Below the pieces are notes generated by a model, which was given only the letters and a program-made list of their open reading frames with translations, searched no databases and was not told where the DNA came from. Both the position numbers and the translations under genes were made by a program. Positions 24,741-34,344 of a stretch of 64,000 nucleotides of DNA are shown here, piece after piece. Position 1 is the first letter of the stretch, and each line of letters opens with the position of its first letter. Source of the DNA: Mycetocola reblochoni REB411. GTDB lineage: Bacteria > Actinomycetota > Actinomycetes > Actinomycetales > Microbacteriaceae. Location: positions 1-64,000 of the forward strand of contig NZ_FUKR01000066.1 of assembly GCF_900163835.1 (NCBI RefSeq), in the 5' to 3' direction.

Positions 24741-26393
24741 ATGAGCCGGATCACTCGACCACTCGGAGCAACCGCCGCCGTCATCGCGGCATCCCTGGTC
24801 CTCATGGGGTGCTCGAGTGCCGAGCCGAGCGGGGAGGGTGCGGCCGCGGGGGAGCCCGTCGTCGGAGGAACGCTGCAGTACCTGGAGCACCAGGCGCACA
24901 CGAGCCTGTATCCGCCGGCCGGCGGCTTCTACCCCAACGGCGGCATCCTCAACAACATCACCGACCGCCTCGTCTACCAGAACCCCGAGACCCTCGAGTT
25001 CGAGCCGTGGCTCGCCGAGAGCTGGGAGAGCAACGACGACGCGACCGAGTACACCTTCCACCTCCGCGACGACGTCACCTTCTCCGACGGGACGCCGCTG
25101 GACGCCCAGGTCGTCGCCGACAACTTCGACCTCTACGGCCTCGGCGACCAGGACAGGGCGCTGACGGTGTCGGAGGCCATCAACAACTACGACTCGAGCG
25201 AGGTCGTCGACGACTCGACCGTCGTGTTCCGCTTCTCCGCGCCGTCGCCGGGCTTCCTCCAGGCCACGTCGACCATCAACTCGGGCATCGTGGCCGAGTC
25301 GACCCTGGAGCTCGACCTCGAGGGCTACGGCCCCGGCAACTCGGACGCCGTCGTCGGCACCGGCCCCTTCACCGTCGGCGACGAGGAGATCGGCGCCTCG
25401 CTCACGCTCGACGCGCGTGAGGACTACGCCTGGGCTCCCGAGAGCTGGGACAACCAGGGGCGCCCCTACGTGGACGCGGTGCAGATCACGGTCACGCCGG
25501 AGGACAGCGTCAGGGTGGGCGCGCTTCTGGCGGGTCAGGCGGACGTCATCCGCTACGTCGAGGCCCAGGACGAGCCGCAGCTCGCGGTCGACGGCTTCAG
25601 CATCTACGCACCGCAGACGAACGGTGTCAACAACTCGCTGAGCCTGCGCTTCCGCAACCCGCTGCTCGAGGACATCCGCGTCCGTCAGGCGCTGCTGGCC
25701 GGGATCGACCGCCAGGAGGTCGTCGACACGATCTACACGGACAACTACCCGCTGGCGACCTCGGTGCTCAGCTCCACCGCGCTGGGCTACCTCGACGAGT
25801 CCGACGCCCTCGGCTTCGATCCCGAGCGGGCCGAGGAGCTGCTCGACGAGGCGGGCTGGACGGTCGGGTCCGACGGCATCAGGGAGAAGGACGGCGAGCG
25901 CCTCACCCTCGTGGTGAACGAGGCGGCACCGCAGCCGCGCTCCTTCGAGGCACTGACCCTCATCAGCCAGCAGCTGGCGAAGGTCGGCGTCGACCTGCAG
26001 ATCCTCAAGGCGGACGCCGGCAGCTACGCCGAGGCGATCCTCGACGCGGACCAGGTCCAGCTCTACCACTCGATGGTCGGCCGCGCGGACCTCGACGTCA
26101 TCAAGAGCCAGTACTACTCCAGCAACCGCAACACGCTGCTGAACTGGGACTCCTCCGACGACAGCATCGGCGACGCCAAGCTCGAGGAGCTGCTGGAGGC
26201 CGTGTCCACCGAGGCCGACCCCGACAAGCGCGTCGAGGCGTCGCAGGCCGTGCAGCGCTACCTCATCGAGCAGGCGTACGTGATCCCGCTGTTCGAGGAG
26301 CCCCAGGTGTACGGCGCGAGCGACGCCGTCCACGGTCTCGGCTTCGAGTCCGTCGCCCGTCCGAGCTTCGCCCAGACCTGGGTCCAGCGCTAG
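24741..26393 (+). CDS. Solute-binding lipoprotein of family-5 ABC transporter (KPN_01854-like)
   Basis: The 550-residue protein has a lipoprotein signal: basic start, hydrophobic stretch and lipobox VLMGC with Cys23. The family-5 (oligopeptide/nickel type) signature is present, with EPWLAESWESN and DDVTFSDGTPLDAQVVADNF. It should catch a peptide-like or related solute outside the membrane. It is the first gene of a seven-gene operon; the order with the luciferase-like monooxygenase and CMD proteins matches, from memory, the KPN_01854/KPN_01858 neighbourhood class. Confidence 0.93.
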   Translation: MSRITRPLGATAAVIAASLVLMGCSSAEPSGEGAAAGEPVVGGTLQYLEHQAHTSLYPPAGGFYPNGGILNNITDRLVYQNPETLEFEPWLAESWESNDDATEYTFHLRDDVTFSDGTPLDAQVVADNFDLYGLGDQDRALTVSEAINNYDSSEVVDDSTVVFRFSAPSPGFLQATSTINSGIVAESTLELDLEGYGPGNSDAVVGTGPFTVGDEEIGASLTLDAREDYAWAPESWDNQGRPYVDAVQITVTPEDSVRVGALLAGQADVIRYVEAQDEPQLAVDGFSIYAPQTNGVNNSLSLRFRNPLLEDIRVRQALLAGIDRQEVVDTIYTDNYPLATSVLSSTALGYLDESDALGFDPERAEELLDEAGWTVGSDGIREKDGERLTLVVNEAAPQPRSFEALTLISQQLAKVGVDLQILKADAGSYAEAILDADQVQLYHSMVGRADLDVIKSQYYSSNRNTLLNWDSSDDSIGDAKLEELLEAVSTEADPDKRVEASQAVQRYLIEQAYVIPLFEEPQVYGASDAVHGLGFESVARPSFAQTWVQR

Positions 26394-26454
26394 CGTCCTC
26401 CGCGTGGCGGCCATCGTGCCGCCACGCGGGGGCCTCGCAGAGAGGCACCACACC

Positions 26455-27408
26455 GTGAGATACGTCCTCGGCCGCGTCGCCCAGGCCGCGCTCGTGCTGC
26501 TCATCGCCTTCACGGCGGCCTTCGTGCTGCTGCAGGCGATGCCGGGCGACGCGATCATGATCAAGTTCCAGAACCCCGAGCTGGGGCTCTCGCCGGAGCA
26601 GATCGCCCGCATCAGGGAGAGCTACGGGGCGGACGTGCCGCTCGTCGCGCAGTACGGCCACACGCTGCTCGGCTTCCTCGGCGGTGACTTCGGGTACTCC
26701 GTCGTCAGCGGCACTCCGGTGTCACGGCTGATCGCCGACGCGCTGCCGAACACCCTCGTGCTCGCGCTGAGCGGTTTCGTCCTCGCCGTCGTGGTGGCGG
26801 TCGCGCTCGCGGTCACGGCCACGCTCAGCCGCTTCGCCTGGCTGGGCACAGCGCTGCGAGCCCTGCCGTCGCTGTTCGTCTCGGTGCCGGTGTTCTGGTT
26901 GGGGATCATGCTCGTGCAGCTGTTCTCGTTCCAGCTTGGCCTGGTCTCGGTGATCAACCCCGGCCCGATCGAGGGCCTGATCCTTCCCGTCCTGACCCTC
27001 GCCGTGCCGATCTCGGCACCGCTCGCGCAGATCCTGCTCCGCAGCTTCGACGAGATCGGTGCGCAGCCCTTTGTCGCCGTCGTCAGGGCGAGGGGCGCCG
27101 GCGCGGGGTGGGTCCTGGGCCGCAATGTGCTGCGCAACGCCCTGCTGCCCACCCTCACCATGGCCGGGCTGCTCTTCGGCGAGCTGATCGGCGGCGCGGT
27201 GGTGACCGAGACGGTGTTCGGTCGAGCGGGCATCGGCCGCATCACCGAGCAGGCGGTCAGCCAGCAGGACACGCCCGTGCTGCAGGCCGTCGTGCTGCTG
27301 TCGGCGCTCGTGTTCGTGGTCATCAACCTGGTCGTCGACCTGCTGTACCCGGTCCTCGACCCCCGACTGCGCTCCACCGTGCGGGGCCGGAAGGCGGTGA
27401 GCGCATGA
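26455..27408 (+). CDS. ABC transporter permease, DppB type
   Basis: The 317-residue permease has six predicted helices. The N-terminal stretch is LGRVAQAALVLLIAFTAAFVL and the conserved block RARGAGAGWVLGRNVLRNA contacts the ATPase. The GTG at 26455 is chosen for its position after AGAGGC and because the first helix then follows directly. The stop overlaps the next ATG (ATGA). It pairs with the DppC-type protein to form the channel. Confidence 0.92.
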   Translation: MRYVLGRVAQAALVLLIAFTAAFVLLQAMPGDAIMIKFQNPELGLSPEQIARIRESYGADVPLVAQYGHTLLGFLGGDFGYSVVSGTPVSRLIADALPNTLVLALSGFVLAVVVAVALAVTATLSRFAWLGTALRALPSLFVSVPVFWLGIMLVQLFSFQLGLVSVINPGPIEGLILPVLTLAVPISAPLAQILLRSFDEIGAQPFVAVVRARGAGAGWVLGRNVLRNALLPTLTMAGLLFGELIGGAVVTETVFGRAGIGRITEQAVSQQDTPVLQAVVLLSALVFVVINLVVDLLYPVLDPRLRSTVRGRKAVSA

Positions 27409-28307
27409 GCGCGCCGACCGAGCAGAGCATCGTCGCCGGCGGGACGGAGGCGTCCCCCTCCGGGGGTGCGCGCTTCGCGCCGCGGGCGAGGACACGTGCG
27501 GAGCGCCGACGCCGTGTCCGGCCGACCGTGCTGCTGTCCTGGATCGTCATCGCCGTCGCGGTCGCCTGGGCGATCGCGCCCGGGGTGTTCGCCCCGGCGG
27601 ACCCGGTCGCGGGCAACGCGGCCGATGCCTTGCAGGCACCCGGCGCGGCCCACTGGTTCGGCACCGATGCGACCGGCCGCGACATGTACTCCCGCGTCGT
27701 GCACGGTGCGATCCACTCGCTGTCCGGTGCGCTGATCGCCGTGAGCGTCGGGCTCGTCGTCGGCACGGTGCTCGGCGTCGTCGCCGGGGCCGTCGACGGC
27801 GTCGTCTCCGAGGCGATCATGCGCCTGGTCGACGTCCTGCTGGCGATCCCGCAGCTGCTGCTGATGCTCTCGATCATCATCATCCTCGGGTTCGGCACGG
27901 CGCAGGCGGCGGTCGCGGTCGGGATCACGAGCATCGCGGCGTTCGCCCGGCTCGCGCGCTCGGAGGTCGTCAGGGTGCGGCGCAGCGACTACGTCGAGGC
28001 GGCCTACGCCAGCGGAGGACGTCGCGTCGCGGTGCTCGTCCGGCACGTGCTGCCCAACTCGCTGACCGCCGTCGTCGCCCTGGCCGCGCTGCAGTTCGGG
28101 ACGGCGATCCTGCTGATCTCCACGCTCGGCTTCCTCGGCTACGGAGCGCCGCCGCCGACGCCGGAGTGGGGCCTGATGATCGCGGAGGGACGGAACTACG
28201 TAGCCACCTCGTGGTGGCTGACCACGCTGCCCGGCCTCGTGGTCGTCGCCGTCGTCATCAGCGCCAACCGGATCAGCTCGGCACTCAACGACAGGGACAG
28301 ACGATGA
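27405..28307 (+). CDS. ABC transporter permease, DppC type
   Basis: The 300-residue permease has an N-terminal cytoplasmic tail, one early helix (LLSWIVIAVAVAWAIAPGVF), the typical HWFGTDATGRDMYSRVVHG motif and a five-helix domain with the EAAYASGGRRVAVLVRHVL coupling loop. It overlaps its neighbours on both sides by ATGA. Confidence 0.93.
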   Translation: MSAPTEQSIVAGGTEASPSGGARFAPRARTRAERRRRVRPTVLLSWIVIAVAVAWAIAPGVFAPADPVAGNAADALQAPGAAHWFGTDATGRDMYSRVVHGAIHSLSGALIAVSVGLVVGTVLGVVAGAVDGVVSEAIMRLVDVLLAIPQLLLMLSIIIILGFGTAQAAVAVGITSIAAFARLARSEVVRVRRSDYVEAAYASGGRRVAVLVRHVLPNSLTAVVALAALQFGTAILLISTLGFLGYGAPPPTPEWGLMIAEGRNYVATSWWLTTLPGLVVVAVVISANRISSALNDRDRR

Positions 28308-29956
28308 CCGCGTACGACAGCGTCCTCACGGTGCGCGACCTCTCCGTCGCCTACACGGTCGGACGGAACAGCCTGGAGGTGCTCCGCGGCGTGGACCTCG
28401 AGCTCGGCAGGGGGGAGGTCCTCGCCGTCGTGGGCGAGTCCGGCTCGGGCAAGACCACGACGGCGCAGGCGGTCACCGGTCTGCTCGCCGCCAACGGCCG
28501 CGTCACCGGCGGCACGGTGCACCTCGGCGACACCGACATCACCGGCTGGTCCGACCGTCGCATGCGCGCGGTCAGGGGTGCCCGGATCGGGTGGATCCCC
28601 CAGGACCCGGTGACCTCGCTGAACCCGGTGAAGCGGATCGGAGACACGGTCGCCGAGGCGCTGCTCATCCACCGCTGGAAGGATGCGGCGGCGCGGTCGC
28701 GGCGTGTGATCGACCTGCTGGAGCGTGTCGGCATCCCGGAGCCGGCGCGGCGTGCGCGTCAGTTCCCGCACGAGCTCTCCGGCGGCATGAGGCAACGCGT
28801 CCTCATCGCCGCGGCGATCGCGCTCGAGCCGGAGCTGCTCATCGCCGACGAGGCCACGAGCGCGCTCGACGTGACCGTGCAGCGCACGATCCTCGACCTC
28901 ATCGACGACCTGCGCCGCGAGAACGGGACGAGTGTTCTGATGATCACGCACGACCTCGCCGTCGCCGCGGACAGGGCGGACCGGCTGCTCGTCCTCAAGG
29001 ACGGCCGGGTGCGCGAGGCCGGCGCGACCGACGCCCTGCTCGCCGCCCCGTCGGACGACTACACCCGGCGGCTCCTCGCCGACGCCCCCTCGCTCGGCGA
29101 CGTCACGGTCAGGACAGTCCCCGACGCGGCCCGCACGGCCCCTCCCGTTCTGGAGATCGCCGGGCTGGTGAAGGAGTTCCCCGTCGGTCGCGGCGAGGTG
29201 TTCCGCGCGGTCGATGACGTCTCCCTCCGCATCGCGCCCGGCACCACGCACGCGATCGTCGGTGAGTCCGGATCGGGCAAGACCACAACGGCGCGCATCG
29301 TGCTCGGCTTCACCGCGCCCGACGCCGGCACCGTCCGCCTGTCCGGCACCGACATCACCGGCCTCGGCCGCGAGGAGATGCGCGTGCAGCGTCGCCGGGT
29401 GCAGATGGTCTACCAGAACCCCTTCGCCTCCCTCGACCCGCGGCAGACGGTCGAGCAGATCGTCGCGGAGCCGCTGCGCAACTTCCGGCTGGGTGCCGCC
29501 CCGGCCCGGCGGGCGCGAGCAGCGGAGCTCGTCGAGCAAGTGGCACTGCCGTCGAGCGTCCTCGGCCGGCGTCCGAGCGAGCTGTCCGGCGGCCAGCGCC
29601 AGCGGGTGGCGATCGCGCGGGCCCTGGTTCTCGACCCGGAGCTTGTCGTCCTCGACGAGGCCGTCTCCGCGCTCGACGTGACGGTGCAGGCGCAGCTCCT
29701 CGAGCTGCTGCAGCGGTTGCAGGATGAGCGCGGCGTCAGCTACCTGTTCATCTCTCACGACCTCGCCGTGGTCAGGCGGATCTCCCACGAGGTCAGCGTC
29801 ATGCGGCGGGGACGGATCGTCGAGCAGGGGCCCGTGTCGGACGTGTTCGACTCGCCCGCCGACGCGTACACCCGCTCCCTGCTCGACGCCATCCCCGGCC
29901 GCCGTCCGCACGGCCGGGCGACACCGACCGCCCCGGCGGAAAGGACCACCCCGTGA
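28304..29956 (+). CDS. Fused double ATPase of the ABC transporter (DppD-DppF type)
   Basis: The 550-residue protein joins two nucleotide-binding domains in one chain. Each has a Walker A (GESGSGKTTTAQ near 45; GESGSGKTTTAR near 320), signature (LSGGMRQRV; LSGGQRQRV) and Walker B (LLIADEATSALD; LVVLDEAVSALD). It drives uptake through the two permeases. The fusion is a common variant of separate DppD and DppF. The stop overlaps the next GTG (GTGA). Confidence 0.94.
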   Translation: MTAYDSVLTVRDLSVAYTVGRNSLEVLRGVDLELGRGEVLAVVGESGSGKTTTAQAVTGLLAANGRVTGGTVHLGDTDITGWSDRRMRAVRGARIGWIPQDPVTSLNPVKRIGDTVAEALLIHRWKDAAARSRRVIDLLERVGIPEPARRARQFPHELSGGMRQRVLIAAAIALEPELLIADEATSALDVTVQRTILDLIDDLRRENGTSVLMITHDLAVAADRADRLLVLKDGRVREAGATDALLAAPSDDYTRRLLADAPSLGDVTVRTVPDAARTAPPVLEIAGLVKEFPVGRGEVFRAVDDVSLRIAPGTTHAIVGESGSGKTTTARIVLGFTAPDAGTVRLSGTDITGLGREEMRVQRRRVQMVYQNPFASLDPRQTVEQIVAEPLRNFRLGAAPARRARAAELVEQVALPSSVLGRRPSELSGGQRQRVAIARALVLDPELVVLDEAVSALDVTVQAQLLELLQRLQDERGVSYLFISHDLAVVRRISHEVSVMRRGRIVEQGPVSDVFDSPADAYTRSLLDAIPGRRPHGRATPTAPAERTTP

Positions 29957-30972
29957 CCCGACCACAGCTCGCCTTCTTCACCCGACTGCTCGACGACGTC
30001 CCCGCGGCGGAGCGCTACCGCCTCGCCACCGAGCAGATCCGGCACGCCGAGGGCCTCGGCTTCGACAGCGCCTGGGTCGCCCAGCACCACTTCCACGAGC
30101 GGGAGGGCGGACTGCCCTCCCCGCTGGTGTTCCTCGCCGCCGTCGCGGCCGCGACCTCGCGCATCCGGCTCGGGACCGGAATCATCACCCTCGGCATGGA
30201 GGACCCGGTGCGCGTCGCCGAGGACGCCGCCGTCGCCGACCTGATCAGCGGGGGCCGCCTTGAGCTCGGCCTCGGCACCGGGGGGACGCCGAGCTCCTTC
30301 GGGGCGTTCGGCGCGAGCTTCGCCGAGCGGCGCGAGCTGTTCGACCGCAAGCTCGCCGTCCTCGACGCCGCCCTCGGCGGGGACGACCTCGGCGACGGCA
30401 ACCGGCTCTACCCCGCAGCCGGCTCGCTCGCCCGGCGGATCTGGTTCGCGACGTTCAGCGCGCCGCTCGCCGTGCGCGCCGGGCAGCAGAGCCGTGGTCT
30501 GCAGCTCTCACGGACGCAGCCGCGGCCGGACGGCGCGCGGGAGGCACCGCTCTGGGGCGTGCAGAACCCGCTCATCGACGCCTACCTCGACGCGCTTCCG
30601 ACGGGGGCGACGCCGCGGATCAGCGTGGCGAGGACGCTGTTCATCAGCGACGACCCCGCAGGCGCCAGGCGTCTGGCGGTGGCCGCGTACCGCTCGCAGC
30701 CGATCGTCGCCGCGACCATCGGCACCGACGGGACCGAGCTGGACGACGACGAGCTGCTCGCCCGCCTCGACGTCCACGTCGGCGGCGTCGACGAGGTCAC
30801 CGAGTCCCTCGCCGCGGACACCGCGCTGGCCCGGGCGACGCAGGTGTCCTTCCAGGTCCACTCGATCGACCCCCCGCACGAGCTCATCCTGCGCTCGACC
30901 GAGCTGCTGGCCACCGTCGTGGCCCCGCGGCTGGGCTGGGGAACGACGACGCAGAGAAAGGAACAGCCATGA
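29953..30972 (+). CDS. FMN-dependent luciferase-like monooxygenase (KPN_01858-like)
   Basis: The 339-residue protein is of the LLM class (bacterial luciferase fold): FDSAWVAQHHFHEREGGLPS and IRLGTGIITLGMEDPVRVAEDAAVADLIS. Such enzymes use reduced FMN and O2; no flavin reductase is in this operon. Placement between a peptide-type transporter and two CMD-fold proteins fits the KPN_01858 subgroup. The compound oxidised is unknown. Confidence 0.9.
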   Translation: MTRPQLAFFTRLLDDVPAAERYRLATEQIRHAEGLGFDSAWVAQHHFHEREGGLPSPLVFLAAVAAATSRIRLGTGIITLGMEDPVRVAEDAAVADLISGGRLELGLGTGGTPSSFGAFGASFAERRELFDRKLAVLDAALGGDDLGDGNRLYPAAGSLARRIWFATFSAPLAVRAGQQSRGLQLSRTQPRPDGAREAPLWGVQNPLIDAYLDALPTGATPRISVARTLFISDDPAGARRLAVAAYRSQPIVAATIGTDGTELDDDELLARLDVHVGGVDEVTESLAADTALARATQVSFQVHSIDPPHELILRSTELLATVVAPRLGWGTTTQRKEQP

Positions 30973-31577
30973 GTGACATCGACGTGATCGACGAGATCCT
31001 CGCCATCGCGCCGGGGGACAGGCTCGACGCCGTCCGCTCCGTCCGGCCCCAGGCGAGGGAGAACGCCCAGCGCAGCTATGAGGCGCTCTTCGAACCGGTC
31101 GCGATCGGCGGGGTGTCCCTCGCGGACCGCGCCGTCGTCGCCGCGTTCACCTCCGCCCTGCTGAGGGAGAGCGATCTGGCGGAGTTCTACCGGGCCGCGG
31201 CCGTGGACCACGGCGCCGCGGACCTGCTCGCCGCGCTCGACGCGGCCGTCGCCGAGTCCGCCGTCGTCGGCCCCTACGGCGCGTACCGGGAGTCCGGCCT
31301 CGCCGCGGAGTCGACGGGGGGACTGCGCTGGCAGCCGGGCCCGGAGCTGGAGTCGGTCCTCGGTGTCCGTCTGGCGCGGATCCTGGCTCACGCCCACCTG
31401 CTCGTGTTTCGTCCGCGCGAGGCCAGCGCCGCGGCCCTGCACAGCCTGCTGGACGCCGGGTGGAGCACCACCGACGTGGTGACGCTGTCGCAGCTGGTCG
31501 CCTTCGTCAACTTCCAGGCACGGGTCGTCATCGGGCTCCGTGCGCTTCAGCGGGACATCGAGAAGGAGCAGCGATGA
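30969..31577 (+). CDS. CMD-domain protein, Avi_7170-like
   Basis: The 202-residue all-helical protein fits the carboxymuconolactone-decarboxylase-like CMD group found next to KPN_01858-type monooxygenases. It starts IDEILAIAPGDRLDAVRSVRPQ and carries LLDAGWSTTDVVTLSQLVAFVNFQARVV. It lacks a CxxC pair in that region, so a redox role like that of AhpD is doubtful for this subunit. It overlaps both neighbours by ATGA. Confidence 0.8.
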   Translation: MSDIDVIDEILAIAPGDRLDAVRSVRPQARENAQRSYEALFEPVAIGGVSLADRAVVAAFTSALLRESDLAEFYRAAAVDHGAADLLAALDAAVAESAVVGPYGAYRESGLAAESTGGLRWQPGPELESVLGVRLARILAHAHLLVFRPREASAAALHSLLDAGWSTTDVVTLSQLVAFVNFQARVVIGLRALQRDIEKEQR

Positions 31578-32185
31578 GCGAGACCACCATCGAGCGGGAC
31601 GACGTCGTCGCCCCCGAGCGGTTCACCCAGGAGTCCCTCGGATGGGTGCCCTGGCTCCAGCCGCTGCCGAAAGCGGACTTCACCGATCGCCACTGGGACG
31701 GCGTCGTCGACCGTCAGCGCGCCGACATGCCGTACTTCGCGCTGCTCGCGCGGGACCCCGAGATCCTCAGAGCTCGCACCCTCACGGACAACGACATCTT
31801 CTACAACACCGACGGCGGTGCGCCGAGGGCGGAGCGGGAGCTCGCGGCGGCCGCGACATCGCGCCTGAACGGCTGCGTGTTCTGCGCCTCGGTGCACTCG
31901 CGCTTCGCCTCCGAGCAGTCCGGTCGCAGCGAGGAGGTGCAACGGCTGCTCGACGAGGGCGTCGAGGCGCCGCTTGAGCCGCGCTGGCGTGCCGTCGTCG
32001 ACGCGTCCGTCGCTCTGACGCGGGTGCCTTCGGCGTTCGGCACGGACGACATCGCCTCGCTCCGCGCCCAGGGACTCGGTGACGAGGAGATCTCCGACGT
32101 CATCCACGGTGCCGCCTTCTTCAACTGGGCGAACCGCCTGATGCTCTCGCTCGGCGAGCCCGAGGTCCCCGCGCGCCGGCGGTGA
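31574..32185 (+). CDS. Alkylhydroperoxidase-domain protein, Avi_7169-like
   Basis: The 203-residue protein carries the AhpD-like redox site NGCVFCASVHSRF (Cys-x2-Cys-x3-His) and the following helix DEEISDVIHGAAFFNWANRLMLSL. It probably partners the preceding CMD protein. The N-terminal part (YFALLARDPEILRARTLTDN) is typical of the Avi_7169 subgroup. It ends the operon. Confidence 0.85.
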   Translation: MSETTIERDDVVAPERFTQESLGWVPWLQPLPKADFTDRHWDGVVDRQRADMPYFALLARDPEILRARTLTDNDIFYNTDGGAPRAERELAAAATSRLNGCVFCASVHSRFASEQSGRSEEVQRLLDEGVEAPLEPRWRAVVDASVALTRVPSAFGTDDIASLRAQGLGDEEISDVIHGAAFFNWANRLMLSLGEPEVPARRR

Positions 32186-32289
32186 GTGCGGAGGGGCGCC
32201 GACAGCGACGGGACGCGGTCGGCGGGGGGCGGCGGCCGCCCGAGGCGTCCAGGCCGTCGCCGCCGTCGCCCCTCCCCGCCGCGAGGCCG

Positions 32290-32295
32290 TAGGCT
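32290..32295 (+). promoter_or_regulatory. -10 element of the Nif3-like gene, leaderless type
   Basis: TAGGCT is followed by exactly six bases and the GTG at 32302. Confidence 0.4.
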
Positions 32296-32301
32296 GGAGC
32301 G

Positions 32302-33114
32302 GTGACCACCCTCGACGAGATCATCACCGGCATCGACCGGATCTGGCCCTTCTCCGGCCAGGAGTCCTGGGACGCCAGCGGTCTCGTCTGCGGCAACCGA
32401 GCGACGACCATCCGTCGGATCCTGCTCGCCGTCGACCCTGTCGCCGCCGTGGTGTCCGAGGCCGAGGAACTCGACGTCGACCTCGTCATCACCCATCACC
32501 CCCTCCTGCTCCGCGGCGTCACGAGCGTCGCGGAGGACGGGTACAAGGGTGCGCTGATCGCGCGCCTCATCCGCGCCGACTGTGCCCTGCTGAGCTGCCA
32601 CACGAACGCGGACGTCGTCGTCGGCGGCGTGTCTGCCGTCATCGCGGATGCCCTCGTGCTGCGTGACGTCAGCCCCCTGTCCGCCCGCCCCGACGGGGCG
32701 ACGGGGATCGGCCGGGTCGGCGATCTGCCCGCGTCGACGTCACTGCGCGAGTTCGCGGAGCGGTGCGCCGCGCTGTTCCCTGACACCGCGCAGGGGCTGC
32801 GCGTGGCCGGGGACCCGGAACAGACCGTGTCTCGCGTCGCGCTCTGCGGAGGGGCGGGTGACTCGCTGCTCGGCGACGCCCGCGCAGCGGGAGCCGACGT
32901 GTACGTCACCAGCGACCTCCGCCACCACCCGGCGTCCGAGTTCAGGGAGCAGTCCCTCCTCGGCGACGGGGCCGCCCTCGTGGACGTGTCGCATTGGGCG
33001 GCCGAGTCGCTCTGGCTCGACACCGCCGCGCTGCAGCTGGCCGAGCTCGTCCCCGACGCCGAGATCACCGTCAGCCGACGTCGCACGGACCCCTTCGACT
33101 TCGTCGTCCACTGA
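32302..33114 (+). CDS. Nif3-like dinuclear metal centre protein
   Basis: The 270-residue protein matches the NIF3/YbgI family: QESWDASGLVCGN at the start, LVITHHPLLLRG with the metal-binding histidines, SCHTNADVVVGGVS, and the C-terminal DVYVTSDLRHHPASEF and DVSHWAAES. Members form hexamers with two metal ions per site; the cellular role is not settled. It is followed by a zinc-ribbon protein in the same direction, a pairing common in actinobacteria. Confidence 0.93.
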   Translation: MTTLDEIITGIDRIWPFSGQESWDASGLVCGNRATTIRRILLAVDPVAAVVSEAEELDVDLVITHHPLLLRGVTSVAEDGYKGALIARLIRADCALLSCHTNADVVVGGVSAVIADALVLRDVSPLSARPDGATGIGRVGDLPASTSLREFAERCAALFPDTAQGLRVAGDPEQTVSRVALCGGAGDSLLGDARAAGADVYVTSDLRHHPASEFREQSLLGDGAALVDVSHWAAESLWLDTAALQLAELVPDAEITVSRRRTDPFDFVVH

Positions 33115-33152
33115 CCCGTCACCCCTCGCCCTCCCCGTATGAAGGACACCGC

Positions 33153-33890
33153 GTGAAAGCCACCGTCACCGAACAGAAGCGACTGCTCGACCTGCAGCAG
33201 ATCGACAACGCCCTCAACACCCTCCGGCATCGCGCGCGCTCGCTCCCTCAGGACGCCCACATCCGAACGCTCACAGCCGAGCGGGACGGACACCGGATCG
33301 AGCTGGCCCGCCATGTCGGCGCGCAGGAGGACATCGCCAGCGAGCAGGCCAAGCTCGAGGCGGACAGCGCGATGGTCGAGCAGCGGCTCGACCGCGACCG
33401 CACACGTCTCGCCGCGGGCGGCTCCGCCAAGGACGCGCAGGCGCTCGAAGCGGAGATCCAGTCGCTCGTGGCCCGCAGGGGCGTGCTCGACGAGGTCCTG
33501 CTCGAGGTGATGGAACGTGCCGAGGCGGCCGAGGCGCGCGTGACCGAGGCCCGCGACGTCGACGGGCGCCTCGGTGAGGAGCTGACCAGGGCTGCGGCGG
33601 AGCGCGAGGCGGAGCTGGACAGGCTGAACGCCGAGACGGCCTCGAACCTCGGTCAGCGGCAGGCCCTCGCCGACCTCGTCGACGCCGACCTCCTCGCGCT
33701 GTACGAGCAGCGCCGCGCCCGCGGCGGCATCGGGGCGGCCCTGCTGCGCCAGCGCGCCTGCGGCGGCTGCACGATCACGCTGACGGGGGCGGACCTCGAG
33801 GAGGTCAGGCGCGCCCCGGCCGACGAGGTCGTCCAGTGCCCCGAGTGCTCGTGCATCCTCGTGCGCACCGAGGAGTCGGGCATCTGGTGA
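33153..33890 (+). CDS. Coiled-coil zinc-ribbon protein (DUF164/CT398-like)
   Basis: The 245-residue protein is a long helical hairpin (about residues 8-180, rich in Glu, Arg and Ala) followed by a C4 zinc ribbon: ACGGC and, 25-30 residues later, CPEC. GTG at 33153 is chosen because it starts KATVTEQKRLLDLQQIDNAL, the family's usual N-terminus. It is proposed to bind nucleic acid in other bacteria, but the function is unknown. Confidence 0.9.
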   Translation: MKATVTEQKRLLDLQQIDNALNTLRHRARSLPQDAHIRTLTAERDGHRIELARHVGAQEDIASEQAKLEADSAMVEQRLDRDRTRLAAGGSAKDAQALEAEIQSLVARRGVLDEVLLEVMERAEAAEARVTEARDVDGRLGEELTRAAAEREAELDRLNAETASNLGQRQALADLVDADLLALYEQRRARGGIGAALLRQRACGGCTITLTGADLEEVRRAPADEVVQCPECSCILVRTEESGIW

Positions 33891-33904
33891 CCCCGGTCGC
33901 GGGC

Positions 33905-33910
33905 TAGACT
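33905..33910 (+). promoter_or_regulatory. -10 element of rnpB
   Basis: TAGACT lies seven bases before the inferred 5' end of the RNase P RNA and just behind the preceding stop codon. Confidence 0.5.
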
Positions 33911-33917
33911 GGGAGGC

Positions 33918-34275
<358 letters not shown>

Positions 34276-34278
34276 CGC

Positions 34279-34322
34279 ACACGGCGGCGGCCGCATCCAC
34301 CCGGATGCGGCCGCCGCCGTGT
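34279..34322. terminator. Hairpin terminator behind rnpB
   Basis: A 20-bp perfect stem with a 4-nt loop (34279-34298 with 34303-34322) lies between rnpB and the ppgK end. It can serve both strands. Confidence 0.85.
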
Positions 34323-34344
34323 CGTGTCTCCGCGTGCGTCCCGC

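Noticed and set aside
24501-26612. 703-codon open frame on the minus strand
   Set aside because: It is antisense to the solute-binding lipoprotein and shows only low-complexity Val/Arg/Gly sequence.
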